This document shows positions 23,801-38,102 of a DNA stretch of 64,000 bases, one piece after another; within the stretch, counting starts at the first letter, position 1, and every line of letters begins with the position of its first letter. The DNA comes from Strigamia acuminata (lineage: Eukaryota; Arthropoda; Chilopoda; Geophilomorpha; Linotaeniidae). The stretch spans positions 6,076,001 to 6,140,000 of the forward strand of contig OX442323.1 in NCBI GenBank assembly GCA_949358305.1, read 5' to 3'. Position numbers and translations under genes: made by a program. Below the pieces are notes generated by a model. It did no database searches. It saw only the letters and a program-made list of their open reading frames with translations, and was not told the origin of the DNA.

Positions 23801-25562
23801 TCTTCTCGGCCCAAATGTCGGGCAGTTTGGGCGACATCCCGGCCCAAATGTCCGGCAGTTTGGCCACCGCCGTTTCCTTGTCCGTGACGGGTGTTGACGT
23901 GACGGCGATGATGGTTTCCGGGCCCCCGGGTTCGCCGGACGCCTCCAATTCGGCCATTTCGTCGTTCAGCTCGAGCACGTCCTCAAACGACGGCGTCTTG
24001 AGCAGCGAGTCGCCGAACATCGAGTCCACCATCTGACTGGGCGTCAAAATCCCTAAACTGTCGTCGCAGTCGAAGCTCTCGAAATCGTCTTTGTCCACCC
24101 TCGCGTCGCACAGTCCGAAGTCGCTCGCCTCCTCCGCCATCTTCACGTCGTCGCTCGACTCCTCCGCCAGCAGCGTCATCGTTTTGTTCGCGGCCCCCTC
24201 GTCGATTTCCGGCAGAACGTACGAAACATCGTCGGAAACCTTCGAAAACGTGCAATTCTTCGCCGCCACTTCCGGCGACTTGTCGAAAGTGGCGTTTCTA
24301 ACATTCCCGCTCGAATTCAGCACCTGCGTGCTATTGGCGTCCACCACAAAACTGGTGTTGACGATCCGCGAGACGGGCGGCAGAGACTTCGGATACACTT
24401 TGGGCGCCATCAACTTCCTCGTCGCTTTCTCGGCCGCTTCCGGCCCGATCTTCGCGTTTTCCGCCGCCGGATTGCTGTCGCCGCTCTCGCCGACGACCCC
24501 GACGTCCATCAGCAGCTCCACCTTGCTCGGGGGCGCGAAAATCCCGTGGTTTTCGCGGCATTTGAAGTACGTGACGCCGTCGATCTCGCCGCTGTTTTTG
24601 CCGATCGCGTCGTCCAGCTCGATGCCGCACCACCAGCCGCTCGCGAACGACGTGTTCCCGTAGAACCTCAGCACGCCGAGCTTTGTGCCGGAAACGCACA
24701 CTCGTTCGCCGACGTCGACCGACGATAAACACATTTTGCGTTCGCCCAAATTTTGTTCGATGCTCGGCAGTTGGATGGGCGGTTTCGGGGCCTCCTGGTA
24801 GCCGAATTTGGAGATGTTGCTGCCCCGTGGTAACGGAAGATTCGACCGGTATTTGCCGCGGCGAACTGTTGCGTTGAGCACTTCGTTTTCCGTCTCCATT
24901 ATCTGCTTAAGGAATAGAAAAATTGATGAGTTGTGACGTCATTTTGGGGTTTTTGTCACGTTTCGTGCGATTTTTCGCGGGTCGGGGGCCTGAATTGCGA
25001 AATTTTGTGTTTTTTGATTTAATTTTGAGGTAATTTATGCATTTTTTGTTGGGGAAAGTTCGATTTTTCTTTTTGTTTTTAGAAATGTAATGATGTCATG
25101 GTGTTCTGATGGCGATTGCCATGGCGACTGGAATGGATCAATAGTGTCCTTCCATTTGGGTTAGTTCATGTAACCCGATCGAGGAAAACTTGTTTTCTTT
25201 CAATTAGTTTAACTAATTTATGAATTTTATTTTTTTTATCGTTAATTTATGAAAATTTAAAGGAAAATTATTCAATTGCTCCCTATGACATCATCGCATT
25301 TTGTATAAATATTTTTTTTTTTAGATTACATTTTCAGTTTTTGTTTTACAACCCACTTCTGCTTTTATCTGCGAAATTTCCAGATAAAAACGAGATTTAA
25401 AACAAAGCAAAACACACCGAACAAAACTCGCAAAGCGTGAAAACCGGAAATAAGAAAAAAAATAAGGAGGAAATAATAAAAATAGAAATAAATTGTTTAA
25501 AAAACAAATAAAAATAATTCCGTTTTTACCTCATCCGATATGGAATAATTGCGAAACGACAT
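11832..25562 (-). CDS. MTUS1: CAP-Gly protein with MTUS1/2-type C-terminal coiled coil
   Basis: A microtubule-binding protein by domain content. Seventeen exons join in phase: 11832-13141, 13627-13769, 13832-14049, 14115-14287, 14352-14448, 14504-14559, 14640-14777, 14839-14920, 14978-15213, 16030-16281, 19397-19591, 20987-21130, 21263-21277, 21395-21529, 21650-21759, 22576-24902, 25530-25562. The product is 1887 residues. I chose the ATG at 25562 because [11 protein letters not shown] runs in phase into the large exon; the ATG at 24899 is the alternative. Residues about 74-142 form a CAP-Gly domain ([30 protein letters not shown]), with the usual GKNDG motif as GKNSG. A long Ser/Ala-rich middle follows, then coiled coil: [30 protein letters not shown] and [15 protein letters not shown] match MTUS1/2 C-termini. 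The last exon adds an acidic, Ser-rich tail. Vertebrate MTUS proteins lack CAP-Gly; Drosophila toucan is the likely fly relative (uncertain). Confidence 0.88.
13195..13540. repeat. 20-bp tandem array in the last MTUS-like intron
   Basis: The unit GCTCAAAAATCAAAATAAAA repeats about 17 times almost without change inside intron 13142-13626. One copy, near 13221, has a single substitution. Confidence 0.97.
15214..16029. other. Intron of MTUS-like gene, no further feature seen
   Basis: The 816-bp intron has ordinary mixed composition. I see no gene, array or inverted repeat in it. Confidence 0.6.
16282..19396. other. 3.1-kb intron of MTUS-like gene
   Basis: The region 16350-17300 is richer in CpG than other introns, and the downstream exon (16030-16281) contains in-frame ATGs ([12 protein letters not shown]). 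An internal promoter making a short coiled-coil isoform is possible but unproven. A hAT-like remnant lies at 18181-18282. No other gene is seen. Confidence 0.45.
18181..18282. mobile_element. Short hAT-like MITE remnant
   Basis: The left end CAGGGCTGGACTGGG is mirrored at the right end by GGGCCAGTCCAGCC, a terminal inverted repeat of hAT style (CAGGG start). About 100 bp in total. No convincing 8-bp target duplication is visible, so it is old or truncated. Confidence 0.5.
19850..20045. repeat. GCGAAATTTGAGAAATTTTT tandem array
   Basis: About nine diverged copies of a 20-bp unit inside the MTUS-like intron 19592-20986. The rest of that intron shows nothing recognisable. Confidence 0.9.
21263..21277 (-). 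other. 15-nt microexon of the CAP-Gly/MTUS-like gene
   Basis: On the minus strand a 15-nt segment lies between an acceptor (CATGCAG) and a strong donor (GTAAGTC). Both neighbours meet in phase 1, so it can be included (adding about KKNRK) or skipped without shifting the frame. It is basic and sits in the linker between the CAP-Gly half and the coiled coil. Expression is inferred, not shown. Confidence 0.65.
22000..22500. repeat. Diverged array with GGGGCCCC palindromes
   Basis: Roughly ten imperfect units, spaced about 38-60 bp, each carry AACTAGGGGCCCCAAAC, and several also carry TTTACTGTTCTGCAGC. The array occupies most of intron 21760-22575 and is far more GC-rich than the other intronic arrays. 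Confidence 0.85.
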
Positions 25563-27322
25563 TTTATCATCACAATAAATGTCACCCATTCACTCAAGGC
25601 TAACCGAGCGTGACGGACACGCAAATGAAACACTTTTAGGCCGCAGCCACCATCTTGGATCTTCAACGCAACAATATTGATTTTTGCCACTCTTTCTCCG
25701 CGATGGCGATGCCGGAATGGCGGCAGTTCCAATTCACTCGAGCCCCGATTCGCCCGCCTCGAATTAACACATCAAACTCATCAAACGACCCCAAAATGTT
25801 TGCAAATATTCTCCGAATTGTTTTTAATTTATGGCGCTCTCGTCGACGAACTTGATAACGTTAAATTAAACAAATTAAATGCTCAGTGGGAAGCGCCAAC
25901 GAATTTTTACAAACAAAAATTGTACTTTAACAAAAAAAAAACATTTTTATCGTCAACATCTTATCGTTAAACACGTGTTTACGTTATTTCGACATGTTTA
26001 ATTTAAATATTTAAATATTTTTTTTAATTTTTTTGGGGATATTTTGAATTTTTGACTCCACAATCACGCGACAGATCGCGCGAATCAATCTTCGCGCCAT
26101 TATGCAAATGGCGATAAATAAATCACAAAAACAAGAGTTTAAAGTGACATTTAGCAGCAAACCACCTGTTTTTCCCTCCAGTGGGAACTCCGCGTGGATT
26201 TTGAGGTTTAAGATTGTGCGAATATCAAAATATGTATAAATAAATGTTGGCCGAAAATAGATTTTGACCGCCTCGCGGTGCAAATATAAATAAATGGTTG
26301 AGACACTCACAGTTTCTTCTGCAGATCCGAATTGCTAGTAATCAATGCACACATGCCGGAACTTCGAATGATTATGCGAAATGCGAGCAAAAAGAGCTTA
26401 TCGTGGGGGTTGAGATCGCTCTTTCTGCCTCGCTGATCAAATGTATTGCCACCAGTTGGCGCTACTAGAGAAAATCACAACGGCGCTTTAGTTTAAAACA
26501 AATTAAAATTTAAATCAAACTACACGGAAATTTAAACATTTATTATAAAAAAAAATAGTAATAAACACAAAACGGTGCCATTTTGTAAATAAACAAGGCA
26601 GAATGTCAACTAATATTGCACCACAAAATCACAAAGTCTTTCAACAAATTCGTCACAAATAAAAACATGAACCAAAAAGAAATTGCAGTGTCCATGTTTT
26701 CATGCAAATCGGTCCTCCATTTTGAAAAATAAAAACAATAATACAGCGATAATAATTAAAACTTCAGCTCAAATTTGATATTTTTTTTTTTTGCATAATT
26801 TCAAATTTCCACATGACAAATCGAGAATTATTGATATGAATTTTGATCATTATTACATTTCACACAATCTAAAACTACATATTATGTATCAAACATTGCA
26901 TATTTTTAATTAAAATTCATTTAACAAAATGATATAATAGTAATAAAACATTTTTTTATACTTTACATGTGACCAGCAGTAAAATTTCATACAATGTGTG
27001 TACAAATAGGTATCCTATAAATTATGTGATAGTTAAAACTTGCGCACAACAAAAAAAAATTAATAAAAAAAAGAAAAAACACAAATTTATTGATCCTTGA
27101 AACAAAAATAAAAAAAATCAATCAAATCCAACATGATTTTTCAAGAACCAAAAGCTCCAAACATTTTTGCATACATAAAATCTTGTAATATAACAATAAT
27201 GATAATAATAATAATGTCATTTTCGTTGTTGCACTGAGCAGTGGAATTTCAAGACTTCTTCGTTTCCGGCGATACAAAAATCTAAAACTACATTTTAAAG
27301 TTTTTATTCCAACGTTCTCGCA
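25563..27322. other. Intergenic: MTUS-like 5' flank and SMAD 3' UTR
   Basis: No coding exon recognised. A GCCACCATCTTGG motif (25646-25658, a YY1-type site on the minus strand) lies about 85 bp upstream of the MTUS-like start. A minus-strand AATAAA (26539-26544) could end the SMAD transcript, implying a 3' UTR of about 0.8 kb; other such hexamers are nearer the stop. Confidence 0.5.
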
Positions 27323-31305
<3,983 letters not shown>

Positions 31306-34018
31306 TTACATTTTACAAAATTGCGGTAACCCGATTAACAAATTATTCTTCGGTGTACACGTACTCGGTATCAGCGTACACAAAGTACTTTTATAGCCGT
31401 ATTTCGTCGTCTGTACTAATCTGTCCGTGTCTATTAGCTCCATGCACTTTTTCCCTGCAAATAAAGACCAAAACGACGTTCAAACAACGTTCCAGATTAC
31501 ACAAAATGCGAATAAACACAAACCCTGCTTGGTTTTCGGGTCGTTTATGTGCGTTTGATCGGCGGAATGACTCAACACGAGATAATCTTGATAGGAAATT
31601 CCGGCGGCGTTGAATTTATCGCTTCTTGGATACGTTATTATGTGGTTATCCTTCACAGCGCCGTAGCAACACGGGCAGACGACAAATGCCGCGCGCTCAT
31701 CCAAGCAGCGCTGAATTACCAAATCCGTCGCTACTCCGCATGCGTGAAGTGAAGTTCCGATATCGAAATGTCCGGAAAAATAATCCAAATTACTCTAAAA
31801 GAATATAAAATTAAAATAATTAAAAATCACCATCTAAACTATTAAAATGAATCATTTTGTTTGCCTGATATAGCGCTGCATTTGTTAGGCCTAACGCTTT
31901 CACTCTGTTGTACGCTCGAGCGGCCGATTCCTCTTTATTATCGATCATTATGATACGGCAACGAGGAAGTAAATAAGCTAAAACAATGCCTAGATGACCC
32001 TGGAATAGATAAATGTTGTTAAATTGAACAGATAAATGAAAGAAGCGTGATTTATTTACTCCTCCCGAGCAGAAGTCGACGATGACGTTTCCCTGGTGAG
32101 CGATTTCTAAAATAGTGCTGACTAGGTTTTCCACTTGCTGGCATTTGCGGAGGATGCGAGAGTTGGGTAATTCGCCGTAACTCGGATGCACGACGTCGGG
32201 TAGGGCGGTCCAGTCCAATGCGACGTTTTTGTGCGGGTGCGACGACGATATGACTTCGATGTTCGATCGCTAGAGATGGGAAATTTTTGGTTTAAGTTTT
32301 TCATTTTTTGTTGTTGTTGTTGTTGTTGTTTTACTTCAATTTTCTCCAAAATTTCGTCGATTTCCGTTTGGCGAGTGAAAGAGGAACGGTGCGTGTCTTG
32401 CGTCGCGTTTTTGTCGCGGTTATCTTGCAGGCTCTCCGAGCTTTGCGCGTAATTTATGAAGGTGAAGTCGTCGTGGATTAAAAAATCGGATAATAAATCC
32501 GTTCTCATGTTCAAATCGGTCATTGCGGATGTTATGTTCGTGTCGAATTTCATTAGGTTGTACCATCGCAAAATCAACGGGATTTCTGATTTCAGTCGGT
32601 CGAAATTATTTTCAGACGAAACCTGCAAAGAAAATCAATTTTGAATCGTGAATTAATCGAAATAAATCAAAATAAGTTGAAATAAATCGAAATAAGTTGA
32701 AATAAATCGAAATAAGTTAAAATAAATCGAAATAAGTTGAAATAAATCGAAATAAGTTGAAATAAATCGAAATAAATCGACATAACTCGAAATAAGACAA
32801 AATAAATCGAAATAACTCAAAATAAATCGACATAACTCGAAATAAGACAAAATAAATCGAAATAACTCAAAATAAATCGACATAACTCGAAATATTGTAA
32901 GTCGAAATAACTCAAAAAAATCAAAATAAGTCGAAATAAATGAGTAAATGGTGTTTTACAAGAATGTGATGAATACATGGATAAAATATGATGTCGGCTA
33001 AAGTCATGTCGGTTCCTTCGGCATAAATATGTGTCAGTTGCGGTAAATAATCGTTTCGAAACATGTTTGAAGCGGCGCCATTTTCGTCCAAATTCTCGTT
33101 CAACGACAACTGCCGGATTAAATTCTCGACCGTCTCGTCTCCGTTTTCGGTCAGTTTCAAACACGTGAGTTTTGATTCCTCCCGCAACCACAACGGTAAA
33201 TTTGGGAATTTTTCCGACCCGTTCGTCCGATTTTTTTTCATTTTTTTCATTTCCTTGGCCAAATGTTGGCGCCGTTTGTAAATGTTGTGAGTCCGCACCG
33301 GTGTGGCCAAATGCTGCTCCAATCGCAACAAATCCGACGGCAAATGCAAATTCCTGGCACTAAAATATTTAAAAACAATATTTTTTAACAAAAATTCCAT
33401 TTAAAAAAGCTCAAAAACCACCTCGGATTACATAAGAGTTGTTTAGTCGTTATTAACAAATCGATTTCGCAAAATCTCGTCCACAACGACACCTAATACA
33501 ATCAAAATAATTTTTTTTAAATATTAATTACTTTTTTTAAATAAAATTTAAATTACTTCGGCACAAGCTGTCAAACAACCACCTCTGAACCCCAGAAGCT
33601 TTTGACTGATCGCAGTCACGTCGTTTTCCGTATTATGTTTCAAAATCCTTCGTAAAACGGCGCACAACCCGGTGATGTAAAAATTCTCTTCGACGCATAT
33701 CGCCGGCAAAATGCAATTTTTCATCTATAAATACAAAAAAATCAATAAAATGAATAATTTTAACATGCGAAAAAAAAATTTCATCAAATTTCATCTCACT
33801 TCTATGGATAACTCCCGTTTATCCTCGTGAAAAACGATTTCGTATTTCTCTAATATGGAGCTGGGCACACTGAAACTCGGTTCATTTTTCTTCGCTTTGA
33901 CCAATACGATTTTCAAACTCTTTTTCAGATACCTCAGAACAAATAAAACCACGAACGTTTCGAGTGGGACACTCAACCCTTGTCCCCATTCAAAAATCTC
34001 CAAATAAAGTTGCTTCAT
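31306..34018 (-). CDS. GSTCD: GSTCD: GST C-terminal and methyltransferase-like domain protein
   Basis: GSTCD proteins join a GST C-terminal-like region to a class I methyltransferase-like domain; their reaction is not established. Nine phase-compatible exons: 31306-31454, 31524-31794, 31865-31999, 32060-32269, 32335-32622, 32960-33359, 33422-33492, 33557-33724 and 33800-34018. They give 636 residues, against about 633 in human. Conserved blocks include LLGFRGGCLTACAE, VSLWTRFCE, the SAM-binding-like VDFCSGGGHLGIVLAYLLP, the acidic MIDNKEES and SLHACGVATDLVIQRCLDER, followed by VCPCCYG. One intron (31795-31864) must use a GC donor to keep the frame. A YY1-type CCGCCATCTTT (34104-34114) lies upstream of the start. 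Confidence 0.96.
32645..32945. repeat. 20-bp AAATAAATCGAAATAAGTTG array in a GSTCD intron
   Basis: Fills nearly all of intron 32623-32959. Units vary at two or three positions (AATAAGTTG, CATAACTCG, AATAACTC). Confidence 0.93.
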
Positions 34019-34278
34019 AACGTAAACTTGCGATTTTCTCAGCGACGAGCGCCGATCAACTCGATTTCAAAGTGGCCATTTAATGGCGCGTGGACGATGT
34101 ACTCCGCCATCTTTAAATCGCCATTTTTACCGGCAAACCAAAAAATCTCAATAATCTTCGCCGTTTATCGCGAGAAACTTCTCGAAATCAAAAACCAATG
34201 ACATTTTTATCCTTAACTTTTGTCATAAAATAATTCTTGTAGCTCTAACTTTAGATTTAAGCACAAACTTAACCAGTT

Positions 34279-34360
34279 GGTAGCGTGGCCGAGTGGTCTA
34301 AGGCGCAGGTTTTAGGCATCTGTCTCCCCGGAGGCGTGGGTTCGAATCCCACCGCTACCA
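34279..34360 (+). tRNA. tRNA-Leu (anticodon TAG)
   Basis: 82 nt. The acceptor stem GGTAGCG/CGCTACC has discriminator A at 34360. An anticodon stem at 34306-34310 pairs with 34318-34322 around loop TTTAGGC, giving anticodon TAG at 34313-34315. There is a long variable arm, as in leucine tRNAs. TGGCCGAGTGGTCTAAGGC (A box) and GGTTCGAATCC (B box) are the internal Pol III promoter, and a TTTT terminator follows at once. No intron; CCA is not encoded. It lies between the GSTCD 5' flank and the DNAJA3 3' end. Confidence 0.97.
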
Positions 34361-34561
34361 GATTTTGTTCCGGCCACTCGTGCCGCTTATTTACATCCAA
34401 ATCCTTCTTTTTAATCCCACAAAACATTTTGCCAGGTCTTCCCACGTTCGTAGTACTCTTAAACGTGTAAACTTTTAAACGTTGATGTAAATAAATGCTC
34501 AACACAAAAATTAAAGCGACTATTTGCGTACTTTTTAATTAAAGACAAAAATCTACAAATT

Positions 34562-37416
34562 TCACATCTTATCACGCTTAGTTTTCGGTGGATCGTCGTC
34601 GGACGAGTTCTTCTTCGTCTCGCTTTCCTTCAGCACTTCTCGTATATTTTCTATAATCTCGTTCTCGTCAATCGCGATATTTCGATCTAAAAACAAAAAA
34701 ACAAACGAAAAATAGAGAAAAAAACTCAAAAACACTTAAAAACACTAAATAAAATTATATAATTTATCATTTTTGAATGCTTACTACATAATTCTAACCA
34801 AATATCGCTTTTTTAATCCAACCAAGGATGCTAGTGTCTCCATCTTGATTTGTTTCATTCCCAGCATACTTATCAGATTTCCCTATTGAATACAGAAAGA
34901 TCAAGTATAGAGCCACCAGCTTCCTTAGCTTACTTTTTCCGTCAAACGGAAAAATTCTTTTTCTTCTTTTTTTACAAAACCCAATTTAGAAAATGTTTTA
35001 CCATCGGTGGATTTTGTTATTCCGTTGACAGTACCGCCTACATCGGTCTCCAATTCCGCATACGCTGTAATTAAAGCCTTCTGTTGTGCAGAAAGTTTAC
35101 TACAAATTAAGAGAGAAAAACAATTAGCTAATAGGAATGGTAAAAAAAATTATATTTTCCTGCTTATTTCATGCAGAATTGACAATTTGTACATAAAAAT
35201 GACATTTCTTTTGCTTATTTAGCGTAGAAATGACAAATTTTAGGCACCAATTGACATTTTCGTGCTTATTTCATGTAAAAATGACAATTTTTACACAAAA
35301 AATTACATTTCTAGGCTTATTTCATGTAAAAATGACAATTTTTACACAAAAATTACATTTCTAGGCTTATTTCATGTAAAAATGACAATTTTTACACAAA
35401 AAATTACATTTCTAGGCTTATTTCATGCAGAATCAACAATTTTTATGCTATAAATGTTTTGTTTTCTATTGAAAAATGCAATTTTTGTGCCAAATAATCA
35501 AAATAATTGTAAAATTCCCTAGAACAGCCCACCAAAACTCACTTTGGAACTTTAATTTTAACATGAACGTAATGATCGCCGTAACCGTACGAATTAATAC
35601 GTCTCAGCCCCTTTCCGGTTAATCGGATCTTCGTATGAGAAGACGTGCTCGACGGTATCTAAACGAACCAAAAAAATAAAATAAAAAAACCAAACCAAAC
35701 AAACAAAACAAAACCTGAATATGTAAATCCTCATAAATCCCCTGAATCCTCACAGACCCGCCTAACGTCGCTTGTCCCAAACTAATCAACGCATCCGTGT
35801 GCACATCCGCTCCGTCCCGACGGAAATAATCGCTCGGCGCAACGCGAAACGTCACAAAAATCTCCTTCTTCCCCACCGGCATCCGCACCGTCTGTCCGTC
35901 CTCGACCCCTAAAACAAAACAAAACAAAAACCATCAAAACAAAACCAAAAACCGCGCCAAAAACAGCAAAAACCAACCCGAGGGTACAGGAACGGTGACC
36001 GTTTTCCGCTGAACCGTTTTCCCCTTCCCTTCGCACTCCATGCACGGATATCTGATGTACTCGCGCGTCCCGAAGCAATGTCGACACGTAGTTCGCATCA
36101 CGAACGGGCCGGTGCTGATCGACTCCATCCCGGTGCCGTTGCAATACGGGCAGCGAATGGTTCCAGTGCCCGGCTCGCGTTTGCTGCCTCCGCATTTCGG
36201 ACAGTTGTCCACCACGTTGACCGTAATATCTTTGTTCACGCCCCGCGCGGCTTGTTGAAACGTCAAGTTCATAACGGCCTAAAAATTAAATAAGAAAAAT
36301 AAGACAAATTAATTTTTTTAACACATGAAATTTTTCAATTTTCATCAATTTTTTATTCAAATTTTAATGTTTGCTTCGTGGGGTCTGCCAAAAATGACCT
36401 TTCTTTGCTTCCTTTTGGGTTTTTGGAAAGATTTTTGCGATTTTTCGGACGATTTTTGCGATTTTTCGGACGATTTTTGCTTTTTTTCACCCTCGTCGTT
36501 GGCCTTTTCAAGGATCCTGACGAAATCGGCCCAATAACGGCGCTCTAAACGCTCGCGCCGGCCCTGAATTTGTCTTAATAGTGTTTTTAAATTATCTTTT
36601 CACAATTTTCTTACTTCTTGAGCTTCGCCGAACCCGAATGCGGACTCGGCGAAATCTTCGAATTTCGAAAAATTCCCGGATTTAAATCCCGCTTCGCCAA
36701 ATATCCTTCGGAAAAGCTCTTCGGGGTCGATGTTCGACTGGAAATCCCAATTGCCGGCAAATCCATGGCCCCCAGTCGGCCCCGAACCCGCACCGGCGCC
36801 CGCACCAAAATTCTCCGCGGTGCCCCATTGGTCGAATTGCTTTCGTTTCCCGGCGTCGCTTAAAACCTGCGAAACAAAAACGATTCAAAATCCCGCCATC
36901 AATTTCACTTTTTCATTCATTCTGCACCTCGTAAGCTTCGGATACTTCTTGAAATTTTTTCGCGGCATTCGGGTCGCCTCTATTCGTGTCTGGATGATAT
37001 TTCTTAGCTAACTATTTTCAGAATCAATAAATGAATAAAAAATATCGAATTTTTTTAATTAATTGTTTTTTTTTTTTACTTCGAAGTAAGATTTTTTAAT
37101 TTCTTTTAGAGATGCGTTTTTTGAAACTCCTAAAATGTCGTAGTATTCTTTCTTGGCTGTGGTTGGAGTTGTTGTGTGGAAAAAGCGGCCTGTTGAGGAA
37201 AAAGAGAAAAAATGATGAAATTCACGTGTGGTCGTTGTAAATCGTTAAGTTACCTAGATGTGGGAGATTTCTATGTTTGGAGTACTGTTGGGAACTTATA
37301 ACAAGAATTGCGGAATGGAAATGGCATTTTCCGATCAGATTATTATTAATTGCGAGACTAGAACTAATAAATTTATATCGCTTTGATAGTAAGGTTATTC
37401 CACGAGTGGTCGCCAT
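34562..37416 (-). CDS. DNAJA3: Mitochondrial DnaJ co-chaperone DNAJA3 (Tid1)
   Basis: Class I J-protein that drives the ATPase of mitochondrial Hsp70 (known for Tid1). Nine exons join in phase: 34562-34686, 35002-35099, 35543-35658, 35715-35908, 35978-36278, 36615-36866, 36928-37011, 37080-37189, 37254-37416. They give 480 residues, the same as the human protein. A basic, Ser-rich N-terminus looks like a mitochondrial presequence. The J-domain begins [19 protein letters not shown] and has the HPD triad in KKYHPDT. A Gly/Phe region follows, then four CxxCxGxG-type zinc repeats, beginning CPKCGG and CPYCNGTG; the third, CRHCFGTR, and fourth, CMECEGKG, vary slightly. The C-terminal substrate domain follows, ending in a Lys/Asp-rich tail. 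Confidence 0.97.
35160..35445. repeat. 50-51-bp tandem array in a DNAJA3 intron
   Basis: About four to five copies carrying GCTTATTTCATGTAAAAATG then ACAATTTTTACACAAAA, within intron 35100-35542. The two halves are partly complementary. Confidence 0.9.
36485..36575 (-). mobile_element. Possible hAT-type terminal repeat fragment
   Basis: In a DNAJA3 intron the minus strand reads CAGGGCCGGCGCGAGCG near 36568, a hAT-like end in a CG-rich patch unlike its surroundings. I could not find the other end or a target duplication, so this is a weak call. Confidence 0.3.
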
Positions 37417-38102
37417 TTTATTGACAAGACGTAGAACAAATCTTGACAGCGAATTGCGATGGAAAAAAAATAAGTCACGCGGAATAAAATATTATTTTTA
37501 GAAAATTTGGGTAAAATTTAATGTCAATCGCTTTTATTTATATTTATGTTGTTTTCCGTTTATTAAATATCTCAAATTTTCGATTTAGATCGTTGCTCAA
37601 CGGTTGCACTCGGCTGGCACGAAAACGAGACAAATTCTTAAAAAAAACTTCAAAATATTTAAAATATTCAACTTAAAAACATAAAATAAAAACCAATAAA
37701 ACAAAATTTAATCCAAATCTCACAATTTAATTCTGTTAAAATTAAATATTTCCACATTTCCCCAACAAGTTCCGTTTTCTTAAAAAAAATCCCACCATTT
37801 CCTACCACCCTACTCGATCCAAAAATCTAGACGCAACCGAACCGGTCATATATGACGACTATAATAATAATCTATCCCAAAATCCGTTTTACTCACCGAT
37901 GATTTTTTATTTTTTCTCGAGTACAAAAACACGCAACTGTCATGCGTCAATGATAAGCAAAAACCAGCAGATAAAACACCATTCTTCCCCCAAATGAAGA
38001 TCGCCACCAATTTCAGGTAAACAAACCCAAAAAAAAACCAAAACAACATCCAACTCGTTATTCACTCCACAGTTAACGATCGTCATCGTCTGTCATCATC
38101 TT
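37417..38102. promoter_or_regulatory. Divergent promoter between DNAJA3 and NIPA
   Basis: 686 bp between oppositely directed start codons. No coding signal and no clear core promoter motif other than general AT richness. Confidence 0.45.

Noticed and set aside
23236-23847. 203-codon minus frame overlapping the CAP-Gly exon
   Set aside because: Out-of-frame shadow on the same strand, with no start context or homology.
23007-23897. 296-codon frame on the plus strand opposite the CAP-Gly exon
   Set aside because: Shadow of a GC-rich coding exon. Its composition (Arg/His/Leu runs) is that of an antisense frame, while the minus frame has a clear CAP-Gly domain.
32270-32334. Poly-glutamine extension of GSTCD from a CAA run
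   Set aside because: The CAA run lies in a 65-nt intron. Reading through shifts the frame away from the conserved continuation, and splicing restores it.
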